Source: Marinobacter szutsaonensis
Lineage (GTDB): Bacteria > Pseudomonadota > Gammaproteobacteria > Pseudomonadales > Oleiphilaceae
NCBI RefSeq assembly: GCF_039523335.1
Contig: NZ_BAAAFC010000001.1
Span: 2,728,001 to 2,792,000, forward strand
Direction: 5' to 3'
Length of the DNA: 64,000 nt
The notes below the pieces were generated by a model. It was not told the origin of the DNA, searched no databases, and worked only from the letters and a program-made list of their open reading frames with translations. Below are positions 25,761 to 34,595 of the stretch, piece by piece (position 1 is the first letter of the stretch; each line of letters opens with the position of its first letter). The position numbers were made by a program, and so were the translations under genes.

Positions 25761-26759
25761 ATGGCACTGTTGGAAGTAAAAGATCTGGATGTGCGTTTTG
25801 CCGTGCGGGGCGGTGACCTGACCGCCTTGCGCGGTATCAGCTTCACCCTGGACAAGGGCGAGCGGCTGGGGCTGGTCGGGGAGTCCGGTGCCGGGAAGTC
25901 GGTGGCGGCTTTTTCCATTCTGAACCTGATTGCCCAGCCCGGCTACATTGCTGGCGGACAGATCCTGTTCGAAGGCAGGGATCTCGCGGCCATGAGCGAG
26001 CGGGAGTTGCGCAAGATTCGCGGCAACCGCATCGCCATGATCTTCCAGGACCCGATGATGACCCTGAACCCGGTGCTCAACATAGGAACCCAGATGGTGG
26101 AGGCCATCCTGGCCCACCGGAAGATCAGCAAAAAAGAAGCCCGGGCGATTGCCCTGGACCGGCTGCAGAAGGTGCAGATTCCGTCGCCGGAGAAGCGCCT
26201 GGACCAGTACCCCCATGAGCTGTCCGGAGGCATGCGCCAGCGAGTGATCATTGCCATCGCTCTGCTGCTGGACCCGGAGATCATCATCGCCGATGAGCCC
26301 ACCACGGCCCTGGACGTGACCATCCAGGCGGAGATCATGGACCTGTTGCTGAACCTGTGCGAGCAGGAGAATGTGGCACTGATGCTGATCACCCATGACC
26401 TCGGCGTGGTCTCCCAGGTGACCCAGCGCATGCTGGTTATGTACTCCGGCCGCATCATCGAGCAGGGGCCGACCCGGGAAATCATCAACGATGCCCAGCA
26501 CCCCTACACCCAGGGGCTGATCAACGCGTTGCCCCAGATGGGTGAGCCCGGTGAGCGCCTGTTCCAGATTCCCGGCTCCATGCCGTCCCTGAAGAACGTG
26601 CCCACCGGTTGCCCGTTTCACCCCCGCTGCAACTTCGCCACCGAGCAGTGCAAGCAGGCAATGCCGGAGTATGTGCGCTCGGGCAATGTGGCTGTGGCCT
26701 GTTACGAAGTCGCCAACCTGATTGAGCAGGAGAAACGCATGCAGGAGGCCGAGTCATGA
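25761..26759 (+). CDS. dppD: Peptide ABC transporter ATP-binding protein, DppD type
   Basis: 332 residues. Walker A GESGAGKS (residues 40-47), signature LSGGMRQRV, Walker B IIIADEPTTALD and the H-loop LLITHDLG. The C-terminal oligopeptide/dipeptide extension holds the cysteine-rich GCPFHPRCNFATEQC motif, which binds an iron-sulfur cluster in related DppD/OppD proteins. It energises import with DppF. The start is 4 nt after the dppC stop. Confidence 0.92.
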   Translation: MALLEVKDLDVRFAVRGGDLTALRGISFTLDKGERLGLVGESGAGKSVAAFSILNLIAQPGYIAGGQILFEGRDLAAMSERELRKIRGNRIAMIFQDPMMTLNPVLNIGTQMVEAILAHRKISKKEARAIALDRLQKVQIPSPEKRLDQYPHELSGGMRQRVIIAIALLLDPEIIIADEPTTALDVTIQAEIMDLLLNLCEQENVALMLITHDLGVVSQVTQRMLVMYSGRIIEQGPTREIINDAQHPYTQGLINALPQMGEPGERLFQIPGSMPSLKNVPTGCPFHPRCNFATEQCKQAMPEYVRSGNVAVACYEVANLIEQEKRMQEAES

Positions 26760-27766
26760 CCTCCCCGTTGGTAAGTATTCGCGGTCTTGAGAAGCGCTTT
26801 GACCTGTCCGGCAGCCTGCTGGAACAGATTACCTTTGAGAGCGGGCGCTTCCGGCGCAAACAGGAAGCCGTTCATGCCATCAATGGCGTCGATCTGGAAG
26901 TGCAGAAGGGCGAGGCCCTGTGCGTGGTGGGCGAATCCGGCTGTGGCAAGTCCACCGTGGCCCGGACGGTCATGGGGCTGCTTTCCCCCAGCGCCGGCGA
27001 GATCCATTACGGCGGTCAGCGCATCGACAATCTGGATGGGAAGGCTGCACTGCCTTATCGGCGCAAGATGCAGATGATCTTCCAGAACCCCTATGCGTCC
27101 CTGAACCCGCGCATGACCATCCAGCAGACCCTGGAAGAACCGATCCGCTTCCACCATCCGGACTGGTCCCCAACTCAGGTGCGGGACAAGATCCACGAGG
27201 TCATGCACTCGGTGGGCATCGATCCGGACTGGGGCAGCCGGTTCGGCCACGAGTTCTCCGGCGGTCAGCGCCAGCGTATCGCCATTGCCCGGGCGCTGGC
27301 GGTGGACCCGGAGTTCATCGTGGCGGACGAGCCGATCTCCGCCCTGGACGTGTCCATCCAGGCCCAGGTGCTGAACCTGCTGATGGACGCCCAGGAAAGC
27401 CGAGGGCTGACCTACCTGTTCATCACCCACGACCTGGCGGTGGTGGAGCATTTCGGTACCCGCGTGGCGGTGATGTATCTCGGCCGGGTGTGCGAGCTGG
27501 CGGACACCAAAAACCTGTTTGCCACACCCCGGCACCCGTACACCCAGGCATTGCTGTCTGCCATTCCCAAGCTGGAGGATGACCGGCCCAACCACATCCG
27601 TCTGAAAGGGGAGGTGCCGACGCCGGTGAACCTGCCCTCTGGCTGTGTGTTCCACGGCCGCTGCCCCTATGCCAACGAACGGTGTCGGCAGGAGGTCCCC
27701 CAACTGATCGTCACCGACGGCGGCACGCAGGTGGCCTGCCACGCGGTGGAAGAGGGACGGTTGTAA
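26756..27766 (+). CDS. dppF: Peptide ABC transporter ATP-binding protein, DppF type
   Basis: 336 residues, overlapping dppD by 4 nt. Walker A GESGCGKST, signature FSGGQRQRIAIARAL, Walker B FIVADEPISALD, H-loop FITHDLAVVEHF, and a C-terminal GCVFHGRCPYANERC motif like that of DppD. An insert of ~25 residues between the first strand and Walker A (LLEQITFESGRFRRKQEA) is common in DppF/OppF. Last gene of the dpp cluster. Confidence 0.92.
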   Translation: MTSPLVSIRGLEKRFDLSGSLLEQITFESGRFRRKQEAVHAINGVDLEVQKGEALCVVGESGCGKSTVARTVMGLLSPSAGEIHYGGQRIDNLDGKAALPYRRKMQMIFQNPYASLNPRMTIQQTLEEPIRFHHPDWSPTQVRDKIHEVMHSVGIDPDWGSRFGHEFSGGQRQRIAIARALAVDPEFIVADEPISALDVSIQAQVLNLLMDAQESRGLTYLFITHDLAVVEHFGTRVAVMYLGRVCELADTKNLFATPRHPYTQALLSAIPKLEDDRPNHIRLKGEVPTPVNLPSGCVFHGRCPYANERCRQEVPQLIVTDGGTQVACHAVEEGRL

Positions 27767-27841
27767 CGGGGCCGCTGCGATAGGCTATGATGCCCGCAGT
27801 TACGCCCGAATGACGTCAATCGCTTACCCTCAGGGGATTCC

Positions 27842-28747
27842 ATGGAAGTACGCTGGCTGGAAGACTTTCTGGCGCTTGCGCGCACGCGCCATTTCTCACG
27901 GGCTGCCGAACTGCAGCACGTGAGCCAGCCTACGTTCAGTCGGCGCATCAAGCTGCTGGAAGAAGCCATGGGCAGTACCCTGATCAACCGCCAGACCCTG
28001 CCGCTGTCGCTGACGCCGGCCGGAGAGGTGTTTCGGGAACTGTGCGAGCGCATTACCCGGGATGTCAGGGATACCAGGGACCGCATTGCGGCATTGGAAG
28101 CCGAGGCGTCGGCAAGGATCAGTGTCGGCTCTACCCAGGGCCTGTTCTCGCATTTTTACCAGGGCTGGGCGACGGACGCGGGAATCGCCGAACGCCTCCA
28201 GCTGAACCTGAAGGCCACCAGCTGGGTCGGTGAGCAATTCCTGGAAGCCCTGGAAAGCGGCGAGTGCGATCTGGTGCTGTGTTACTGGCACCCGGATCTG
28301 CCCTGGGGCGGGCGGCTGACGGCCGACAGTTTTGACTGGCTGGTACTGGCCCGGGAAGCCCTGGTGCCGTTCAGCGTAGCTGACGAGCAGGGCCATCCCC
28401 GGTTCCCGCTGCCCGGAAGCCCCGAGCAGCCGGTGCCGCTGATTGCCTACCATAACCGGGGGTTTCTGCAGTCGGCGATTGAGGGCCACCTGGCACGCCG
28501 GAAGCTGACCGCCAACCTGTTGCCCCTGAACGAGAATACCCAGTCGGCCAGTATCAAGGCCCTGGTCAAACAAGGCTTCGGCATGGGCTGGTTGCCACAA
28601 CGGATGACGGAGAAGAGCGAGCAGTTCGGCAGCCTGGTGCGGGCAGGCGATGAGCGCTGGGACGTACCCCTGGAAATCCGCCTGATCCGCCTGCGCGATG
28701 CCCGCTCGGACGATCTTTTGAACCTCTGGAAACAACTGGAAGACTGA
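27842..28747 (+). CDS. LysR family transcriptional regulator
   Basis: 301 residues. The N-terminal winged helix-turn-helix MEVRWLEDFLALARTRHFSRAAELQHVSQPTFSRRIKLLEE is textbook LysR type; a periplasmic-binding-protein-like effector domain follows (about 90-300). It is encoded 75 nt after dppF and 1 nt before the dipeptidase gene on the same strand, so it may control peptide uptake and/or the peptidase. The effector cannot be read from the sequence. Confidence 0.9.
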   Translation: MEVRWLEDFLALARTRHFSRAAELQHVSQPTFSRRIKLLEEAMGSTLINRQTLPLSLTPAGEVFRELCERITRDVRDTRDRIAALEAEASARISVGSTQGLFSHFYQGWATDAGIAERLQLNLKATSWVGEQFLEALESGECDLVLCYWHPDLPWGGRLTADSFDWLVLAREALVPFSVADEQGHPRFPLPGSPEQPVPLIAYHNRGFLQSAIEGHLARRKLTANLLPLNENTQSASIKALVKQGFGMGWLPQRMTEKSEQFGSLVRAGDERWDVPLEIRLIRLRDARSDDLLNLWKQLED

Positions 28748-28748
28748 C

Positions 28749-30035
28749 ATGCCTGATAAAGCCCTCCTGTCATTGCAGCTGGACCACCTGAAAGAGCTGC
28801 AGGCCCGCTACGAATCGGCACTGGCGGACCAGGGATTCGACAGCCTGCTGATCGCCTCCGGCGCCGCGCCCTACCGCTATGGGGATGACCAGGCCTGGCA
28901 CTTCCAGGGGTACGGCCCCTTCCTGCACTGGACCGGACTGACCGGCCGCGAGCACTGTTGGCTGTGGCTCCGTGCCGGACACCAGCCGGTGCTGTGGTTG
29001 CACGAGCCGGTGGATTTCTGGCATGCCAACCAGCCGTTGGCGGAGGAACCCTGGCAGACGTTTATCGAGGTCCGCAGCAGTCAGTCGCCCGAGGCGCCGG
29101 TGCTCGATGATCCGGGCAGTCTGGCGGTGATCGGCGATCCTGCTCTGTTGGATAAAGTGCCCGGGGAACCGAATCCGGAAAACCTGCTCAGGGCCCTCGA
29201 TGAAACCCGGGTGCGCAAGACCCCCTACGAGATTGAATGCCTGGCGCAGGCCAACGCCCTGGCCCTGGCCGGGCACCGGGCGGCCCGGGACGCCTTCGTT
29301 GACGGCGAGAGCGAATTCGGCATCAGCCTGGCCTACCAGCAGGCCACCCGGCAGCGGGAAGCGGACGCGCCGTATCACAGCATCATCGGCGTCAACGACC
29401 ATGCCGGCACATTGCACTACCAGTATTACGACACTCAGCCGCCGGGCCATTCCCGCAGCCTGCTGATTGATGCCGGCGTCCGGTTCCGGGGCTATTGTTC
29501 CGACATCACCCGAACCACCGCCGGGCCGGGGGAATCCCATTTCGCCGCTCTGGTTCATGGGCTCGAGCGACTGCAGCTCCGGCTGTGCGACATGGTGGCA
29601 CCCGGTGTGGATTACATCGACATTCACCGCAAGGCCCACCAGGGCGTTGCCGCCTTGCTCTCGGCCACCGGCCTGGTGACTGGTCTGGAGGACGACGAGA
29701 TCATCGAGCAGGGCATCACCCGGGTCTTCTTCCCCCATGGCATCGGTCACTTCCTCGGCGTGCAGGTCCACGATGTGGCCGGTAAACCGACACCCCCGCC
29801 GGAAGATGCGCCGTTCCTGCGTCTGACCCGGCAACTTGAGCCGGGCATGGTGGTGACCATCGAGCCCGGTCTCTATTTCATTCCGTCGTTGCTGGATCCA
29901 TTGCTGGAAGGGAAGGTGGGTCAGCACCTGAACCAGGAGCTGATCAATCGGTTACGGGGCTGCGGCGGCATCCGGATCGAAGACAATGTGGTGGTCACCG
30001 AGACCGGAAGCCGGAACCTGACCCGCGATGGTTAA
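28749..30035 (+). CDS. pepQ: Xaa-Pro dipeptidase (M24 metallopeptidase)
   Basis: 428 residues. An N-terminal creatinase-like domain is followed by the pita-bread catalytic domain. The five metal ligands are visible: Asp in LLIDAGVRF, Asp in CSDITRT, His in FPHGIGHFLG, Glu in TIEPGLYF and Glu in RIEDNVVVT. Cleaves dipeptides with C-terminal proline in the cytoplasm; related enzymes also hydrolyse organophosphate esters. The start lies 1 nt after the LysR gene and close behind a dipeptide transporter, which fits use of imported peptides. Confidence 0.88.
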   Translation: MPDKALLSLQLDHLKELQARYESALADQGFDSLLIASGAAPYRYGDDQAWHFQGYGPFLHWTGLTGREHCWLWLRAGHQPVLWLHEPVDFWHANQPLAEEPWQTFIEVRSSQSPEAPVLDDPGSLAVIGDPALLDKVPGEPNPENLLRALDETRVRKTPYEIECLAQANALALAGHRAARDAFVDGESEFGISLAYQQATRQREADAPYHSIIGVNDHAGTLHYQYYDTQPPGHSRSLLIDAGVRFRGYCSDITRTTAGPGESHFAALVHGLERLQLRLCDMVAPGVDYIDIHRKAHQGVAALLSATGLVTGLEDDEIIEQGITRVFFPHGIGHFLGVQVHDVAGKPTPPPEDAPFLRLTRQLEPGMVVTIEPGLYFIPSLLDPLLEGKVGQHLNQELINRLRGCGGIRIEDNVVVTETGSRNLTRDG

Positions 30036-30089
30036 GCCCGAAACACTCCGTTGCATAAAATTGATACAACGGGGTTGCATTCTCGGATG

Positions 30090-30110
30090 TTAATAACAAT
30101 AATTATCACT
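30090..30110 (+). promoter_or_regulatory. Fur-box-like site upstream of bfd
   Basis: TTAATAACAATAATTATCACT contains two direct NATAA(C/T) hexamers and an inverted ATTATC, the arrangement of a Fur box (GATAATGATAATCATTATC). It lies 30-50 nt before the bfd start codon, in the expected place for iron repression. Confidence 0.65.
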
Positions 30111-30140
30111 AACTTTCATAACCGTTGGTGAGTTATTGCT

Positions 30141-30347
30141 ATGTACGTCTGCCTTTGCCACGGGGTAACTGACCGGGAAATCCGCGAAGCGGCCGAAAAC
30201 GGCGTCTCGTCCATGCGCCAGCTGGGCAAGGAGCTGGGTGTTGGTACGCAATGTGGTCGCTGTGCCTCAACTGCGCGGGAAATCCTCCGGGAGAGCCGCT
30301 CGCCGGATTATCTGGCTCTGGCCAACATGCTCGCCCAGCCCGCCTGA
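30141..30347 (+). CDS. bfd: Bacterioferritin-associated ferredoxin Bfd
   Basis: 68 residues. A BFD-like [2Fe-2S] protein with ligands Cys4, Cys6, Cys38 and Cys41 (CLC...QCGRC), exactly the spacing known for Bfd. It passes electrons to bacterioferritin haem to reduce and release stored iron. The bacterioferritin gene follows 89 nt downstream, and a Fur-box-like site lies upstream, so it should be induced when iron is scarce. Confidence 0.93.
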   Translation: MYVCLCHGVTDREIREAAENGVSSMRQLGKELGVGTQCGRCASTAREILRESRSPDYLALANMLAQPA

Positions 30348-30436
30348 CGGGAATTCTTGCGCCGCTGTATTTTTCTCTCGTCGCGTAAGGGGCTATCCTA
30401 AGAGACTGATTCACCAAGTCATCAGGGAGCCCCGCT

Positions 30437-30913
30437 ATGAAAGGCGACAAGAAAGTCATCCAGTACTTAAACAAGGTCCTCGCCAACGAGCTGACCGCCA
30501 TTAACCAGTACTTTCTCCATTCCCGCATGTACAAGGATTGGGGCATCAGCAAGTTGGCTGCCAAGGAGTACGAGGAATCCATTGATGAGATGAAGCACGC
30601 CGATCAGCTGATCGAGCGCATCCTGTTCCTCGAGGGCCTGCCCAATCTGCAAGATCTGAACAAACTTCTGATCGGCGAGAACGTCGAGGAAATGATCTCC
30701 TGCGACCTCAAGCTCGAGCAGATCGCCCACACCGACCTGAAAGAAGCCATCGCCTACTGCGAGGAAATTCAGGACTATACCAGCCGTCAGCTGTTCCGCA
30801 GCATCCTGGACAGCGAGGAAGAGCATATCGACTGGCTGGAGACCCAGCTGGAAATGATTGCCCAGATGGGTATCCAGAACTACATCCAGCTTCAGTCATC
30901 CGCCGCGGAGTAA
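30437..30913 (+). CDS. bfr: Bacterioferritin
   Basis: 158 residues behind GGGAG. Ferroxidase ligands Glu18, Glu51, His54, Glu94, Glu127 and His130 are all present, and Met52, the axial haem ligand shared between two subunits, is kept, so this is a haem-binding, catalytically complete 24-mer subunit. It stores iron as ferric mineral and works with Bfd encoded just upstream. It probably has its own promoter in the 89-nt gap. Confidence 0.94.
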   Translation: MKGDKKVIQYLNKVLANELTAINQYFLHSRMYKDWGISKLAAKEYEESIDEMKHADQLIERILFLEGLPNLQDLNKLLIGENVEEMISCDLKLEQIAHTDLKEAIAYCEEIQDYTSRQLFRSILDSEEEHIDWLETQLEMIAQMGIQNYIQLQSSAAE

Positions 30914-30922
30914 AACCAGACA

Positions 30923-32281
30923 ATGGACCTGTCCTGCTTTAAAGCCTATGACCTGCGCGGCCGAGTGCCGGATCAGCTGAATCCGGTACTCGCCGAGAAA
31001 ATCGGCCGCGCCTACGTGGAAGTGACCGGCGCGAAGAAAGTCATCGTCGGCTACGACATCCGCCTCTCCAGCCCGGAAATCGCCGAAGCCCTCAGCTCCG
31101 GCCTGATGGCGGCCGGCGCCGATGTATTCGATATCGGCCTGTGCGGCACCGAGCAGGTGTACTTCGCCACCAGCCACTACAAGATGGACGGTGGCATCAT
31201 GGTCACCGCCAGCCACAACCCCAAAGACCACAACGGCATGAAAATGGTCGGCCCCCAATCCCGGCCGATCAGCTCCGACAACGGCCTGAACGAAATCCGT
31301 GACCGGGTGCTCGAGCCCTTCGCCGATGCCGCACAGCAGGGCCGTTATGAGCCTCTGGAAGTGATGAGCGCCTACGTTGACCACCTGCTTGGCTACGTTG
31401 ATGCCGCCTCACTGAAGCCCATGACCATCGTGTGCAACGCTGGTAATGGCGGCGCGGGCTTGGTGATCGACGAACTGGAGCAGCACCTGCCGTTCGAATT
31501 CATCAAAGTGCATCACCAGCCGGACGGCCACTTCCCCAACGGCGTGCCCAACCCGATCCTGCCGGAAAACCGCGCCGCCACGGCCGATGCCGTGATCGAG
31601 CAGGGCGCCGCCATGGGCATCGCCTGGGACGGCGACTACGACCGCTGCTTCTTCTTCGACGAAAACGGTCGCTTCATTGAAGGCTATTACATCGTCGGTC
31701 TCTTGGCGGACCAGTTCCTCCGCAAAACCGGCGGCGGCAAAGTCATCCACGATCCCCGCCTCACCTGGAACACCCTTGACCTGGTCAAAGCCGCCGGCGG
31801 CGAAGCCATCGAAAGCAAAACCGGCCACGCCTTCATCAAGCAGCGTATGCGCGACGAAGACGCTGTCTACGGTGGCGAAATGAGCGCCCACCACTACTTC
31901 CGAGACTTCGCCTACTGCGACAGCGGCATGATCCCCTGGCTCCTGGTCGCCGAACGCCTCTGCCAGTCCGGCCAGACCCTGTCCTCGCTGATCGACGCCA
32001 GAATCGAAGCCTACCCGGCCAGCGGCGAAATCAACCGCACCATCGCCGATCCCCCCAAGGTCATCGCCGCGATCGAAGCCAAATACAGCGTCGGCGCCAA
32101 AAGTGTCAGCCACGTGGACGGTGTCAGCATCGAATTCGACGACTGGCGCTTCAACCTCCGGATGTCCAACACCGAACCGGTTGTACGTTTGAACGTCGAA
32201 TCGAGGGCGAACATCCCTCTGATGGAAGAAAAGACAGAAGAACTACTGGCGGAGATGGATCGACTGAACAAAGATGGATAG
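30923..32281 (+). CDS. manB: Phosphomannomutase/phosphoglucomutase (CpsG/ManB type)
   Basis: 452 residues. Catalytic serine loop TASHNP (after GGIMV), metal loop DGDYDRCFFFD, sugar-binding loop GGEMSAHHYFRDFAYCDSGM and phosphate-binding RMSNTEPVVRLNVES appear in the order of the alpha-D-phosphohexomutase family, with the compact CpsG type rather than the larger two-part AlgC. Converts mannose 6-phosphate to mannose 1-phosphate for GDP-mannose and surface polysaccharide. It starts 9 nt after bfr, probably by chance. A long inverted repeat lies beyond its stop. Confidence 0.88.
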   Translation: MDLSCFKAYDLRGRVPDQLNPVLAEKIGRAYVEVTGAKKVIVGYDIRLSSPEIAEALSSGLMAAGADVFDIGLCGTEQVYFATSHYKMDGGIMVTASHNPKDHNGMKMVGPQSRPISSDNGLNEIRDRVLEPFADAAQQGRYEPLEVMSAYVDHLLGYVDAASLKPMTIVCNAGNGGAGLVIDELEQHLPFEFIKVHHQPDGHFPNGVPNPILPENRAATADAVIEQGAAMGIAWDGDYDRCFFFDENGRFIEGYYIVGLLADQFLRKTGGGKVIHDPRLTWNTLDLVKAAGGEAIESKTGHAFIKQRMRDEDAVYGGEMSAHHYFRDFAYCDSGMIPWLLVAERLCQSGQTLSSLIDARIEAYPASGEINRTIADPPKVIAAIEAKYSVGAKSVSHVDGVSIEFDDWRFNLRMSNTEPVVRLNVESRANIPLMEEKTEELLAEMDRLNKDG

Positions 32282-32312
32282 CGAGGGCGGCCGCCACCAA
32301 TAGTCTGGGGCG

Positions 32313-32422
32313 AGGTGGCCGACACCACCGTCTGAAACTGTGCGGAGCCATGGATGGCGGAGCTCAAGCGTCACATGGACGTGCCGCAAGGAGCGTGTTT
32401 CAGACGGTGGTGTCGGCCACCT
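32313..32422. repeat. Long inverted repeat (26-bp perfect arms) between manB and pldA
   Basis: AGGTGGCCGACACCACCGTC… at 32313-32338 is perfectly complementary to 32397-32422, with a 58-nt spacer. The spacer holds GAGCCATGGATGGCGGAGCT and CACATGGACGTG, the style of dispersed intergenic repeats in marine gammaproteobacteria. It sits between convergent genes and could act as a bidirectional terminator. Confidence 0.8.
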
Positions 32423-32464
32423 TGCCTTCCTCAGAAGTCTGCCTGCCGTGGATTTGCACCAGGT

Positions 32465-33583
32465 CTAGAGCCAGTCGTTCAACATAATCCCGATCCCGAA
32501 CCTCTCAATCCGGTGGTTATAGTCAATCAGACTCTCCCCATACCCGTTGTAGTACTGAAAGAACCCCTTCAACGTCTCCCCCATCGGAAAGCTGTACCCG
32601 AACTCCACAGACGTCCGGTTATCCGACCGCAGATTATTCATCAACCGCAACGAAAACGTCCGGTCCTCCGTCAGCTTGTACACTGCCTGGTAATTGGCAT
32701 GGCCCAGATACCGCTCGATATCCGCATTGTCATCGTTGCTGCTCTCCGGAATCCGGTACCAGGGCTGCACCATGAACAGCCAGCGTCCGTAGCTGTACGC
32801 AGCACCGCCCACAATCCGGTTCCAGCTCCGGGAGCGTGGCTCCGACTGCCCGTTGGACTGGTGACTGAAACCGATGGTCACACCGTTCAACGTGCCAGGA
32901 CCAAGATCCCAGTCGGTCTGATAACGCAGGAAAAGCTCCGGCTCGTAATTGGTCTCCCGAAACGGCGCCGACTCATCCTGGTTGTATACCTGCCAGAAGG
33001 ATTGCTGGGTATAGCCGAACCAAAGAGTAGTCCGATCCTCCAGAAGGCCCGTCAGCAAGGGTACCTTGAAGCTGATCTGATATTTGGCCTCCTCTTTGCG
33101 CAGCTCGTAGTCATAGCCCGTGGTCCCCAAACGCGGACTGGAAGGGAAGGGGTTGGTATCATCAGTCCAGGTAAGAGGCAGGATATAGGTCGGACGATGG
33201 CCTACAAAACTGCCAGAGAACGAAAAGATCGCCTTTTCCGTGGCAACATACTGCTCCAGCAACGCATTCATAACGCTGTCGTCGTCCTCTGGAAGCTCTG
33301 ATTCCTCCTGGCCTACTCCGTCCGCCAGGGGCAGCTCCTTGCTCACGGCCTCCTCGGCCTGCTCCTGTTCATCCTCGCTGGCCGACTGTCGTTCCTTGTC
33401 CGCCTTGAACACCCGATCGAAACAGGCGAGCCGGCGAACCCCGTTCTCAATAAGCGCGCATTGTTCGGCGGATAAATCCTTGGGTGGCTCTGTGCCCGTC
33501 GACTGGGCGAAGGCGACCGGAACGGCCAGGGCGGCAAGACACACGCTCAGACCGGAGTTCAGCAGCCAGGGTTGATGCGTCAT
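32465..33583 (-). CDS. pldA: Outer-membrane phospholipase A (OMPLA)
   Basis: 372 residues with a signal peptide ending VAFAQS. The barrel carries the OMPLA catalytic triad in GFSHQSNGQSEPRSRSWNR: His241, Ser243 and Asn255. It hydrolyses acyl chains of phospholipids that reach the outer leaflet. Compared with enterobacterial OMPLA (~290 residues), it has an extra N-terminal part: a CALIENGVRRLACFDRVF segment (41-59) and an acidic Glu/Asp-rich stretch (about 63-103). It follows a small membrane-protein gene by 10 nt. Confidence 0.9.
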   Translation of the reverse strand: MTHQPWLLNSGLSVCLAALAVPVAFAQSTGTEPPKDLSAEQCALIENGVRRLACFDRVFKADKERQSASEDEQEQAEEAVSKELPLADGVGQEESELPEDDDSVMNALLEQYVATEKAIFSFSGSFVGHRPTYILPLTWTDDTNPFPSSPRLGTTGYDYELRKEEAKYQISFKVPLLTGLLEDRTTLWFGYTQQSFWQVYNQDESAPFRETNYEPELFLRYQTDWDLGPGTLNGVTIGFSHQSNGQSEPRSRSWNRIVGGAAYSYGRWLFMVQPWYRIPESSNDDNADIERYLGHANYQAVYKLTEDRTFSLRLMNNLRSDNRTSVEFGYSFPMGETLKGFFQYYNGYGESLIDYNHRIERFGIGIMLNDWL

Positions 33584-33593
33584 GGGGCCATCC

Positions 33594-33932
33594 TCAGCTT
33601 GCGTTCAGGCTCAACCAGGTGTTGGTAATGCCATACACCCAGACCCCGATCAGGGTAATCGCCAACAGGGCGAAAATGATTCTGTGGCGGGTACGATTGG
33701 CTGCGTTTGCCGCCGCGACCCAGCGCAGGTACATCAGGCCGATAAAACTCACAAACACGCCCAGACTGGCAAAGGCCGGGATCAGCAGCCAGCCGGCACT
33801 GATCATGCTGCCATCGGCGGTCTGGCTGGAAAACCAGGCCATAGAACCGAGCAGGACAGCCAGGGCGGAGAATTCGAGAATCAACAGTGGCTTGCGCCAA
33901 GGATGCGGGCGATTGCTTTCTGCGTCTGGCAT
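33594..33932 (-). CDS. Small three-helix membrane protein of unknown function
   Basis: 112 residues, not recognised. Three hydrophobic segments are clear: LILEFSALAVLLGSMAWF, AGWLLIPAFASLGVFVSFIG and RIIFALLAITLIGVWVYGI, with a basic, proline-containing N-terminus (inside) and a WVAAANAANRTRHR loop. No signal peptide cleavage site. It ends 10 nt before the pldA start on the same strand, so the two are likely co-transcribed. It could be involved in envelope function, but nothing in the sequence decides this. Confidence 0.7.
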   Translation of the reverse strand: MPDAESNRPHPWRKPLLILEFSALAVLLGSMAWFSSQTADGSMISAGWLLIPAFASLGVFVSFIGLMYLRWVAAANAANRTRHRIIFALLAITLIGVWVYGITNTWLSLNAS

Positions 33933-34082
33933 GGAGCGGGTCCTGGAAGTCGTGGTGGTCGGGTTGCCGGTATGGTACCTGTATTCACAAATTCGTGCCC
34001 GAGGGCTTACGAAATTGCAATTAAACCGGTTGAAATCAATTTATGATTCTGGCCTTTGGTTTTTTTGCCGGGGTTCAGTCGC

Positions 34083-34088
34083 TATAAT
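34083..34088 (+). promoter_or_regulatory. Consensus -10 box of the cytochrome c5 gene
   Basis: A perfect TATAAT lies 41 nt before the GTG start; no good -35 box at 16-18 nt spacing is seen, so an activator may be needed. Confidence 0.5.
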
Positions 34089-34129
34089 GCGGCGACCAAA
34101 GATTATAACGCTCAAATGCGAGGTGCATT

Positions 34130-34549
34130 GTGAACATGAAGAGAGTCCTGGCTGTTGTTCTGCTCGGTTTCGGTCTGACCGCCGGCGCCGTTATGGCTAG
34201 TGTTGAAGACGAAATCCGCGCGCGCATACAGCCGATCGGTGAAGTATGCCTGGAAGGCGAAGAGTGCGGTGAAGCCGCTGCGCCGACCCAAGCAGCCAGT
34301 TCTGGCCCCCGTTCCGGTAGCGAAGTCTATGACGCCGTCTGCATGGCCTGTCATACCACCGGCGCTGCTGGCGCACCCAAGATTGGCGACACCGCAGCCT
34401 GGGCACCGCGTATCGACCAGGGCATGGAGACCCTGATCAACCACGCCATCAACGGTTTCAATGCCATGCCGGCCAAGGGCGGCTGCGCAAGCTGTCCGGA
34501 TGAAGAAATCCAGGCGGCCGTTGAGCACATCGTTTCTCAGAGCCAGTAA
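34130..34549 (+). CDS. Cytochrome c5-like monohaem protein
   Basis: 139 residues. GTG 34130 is taken as start (GAGGT 5 nt upstream); ATG 34136 is two codons later. Signal peptide to about VMA|SVE. Haem attachment motif CMACH (Cys71, Cys74, His75), an AMPAKGGCASC segment with the likely Met ligand and the extra cysteine pair characteristic of cytochrome c5. A periplasmic soluble or loosely attached electron carrier. It is followed by a strong terminator shared with rep. Confidence 0.9.
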   Translation: MNMKRVLAVVLLGFGLTAGAVMASVEDEIRARIQPIGEVCLEGEECGEAAAPTQAASSGPRSGSEVYDAVCMACHTTGAAGAPKIGDTAAWAPRIDQGMETLINHAINGFNAMPAKGGCASCPDEEIQAAVEHIVSQSQ

Positions 34550-34565
34550 ACTCTGACTGCCGCGA

Positions 34566-34595
34566 AATAGCCCCCGTCAAGGGGGCTATTTTTTT
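34566..34595. terminator. Bidirectional terminator between cytochrome c5 and rep
   Basis: AATAGCCCCC and GGGGGCTATT form a perfect 10-bp stem with a 5-nt loop, followed by Ts on the plus strand; the genes on both sides converge on it. Confidence 0.9.
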
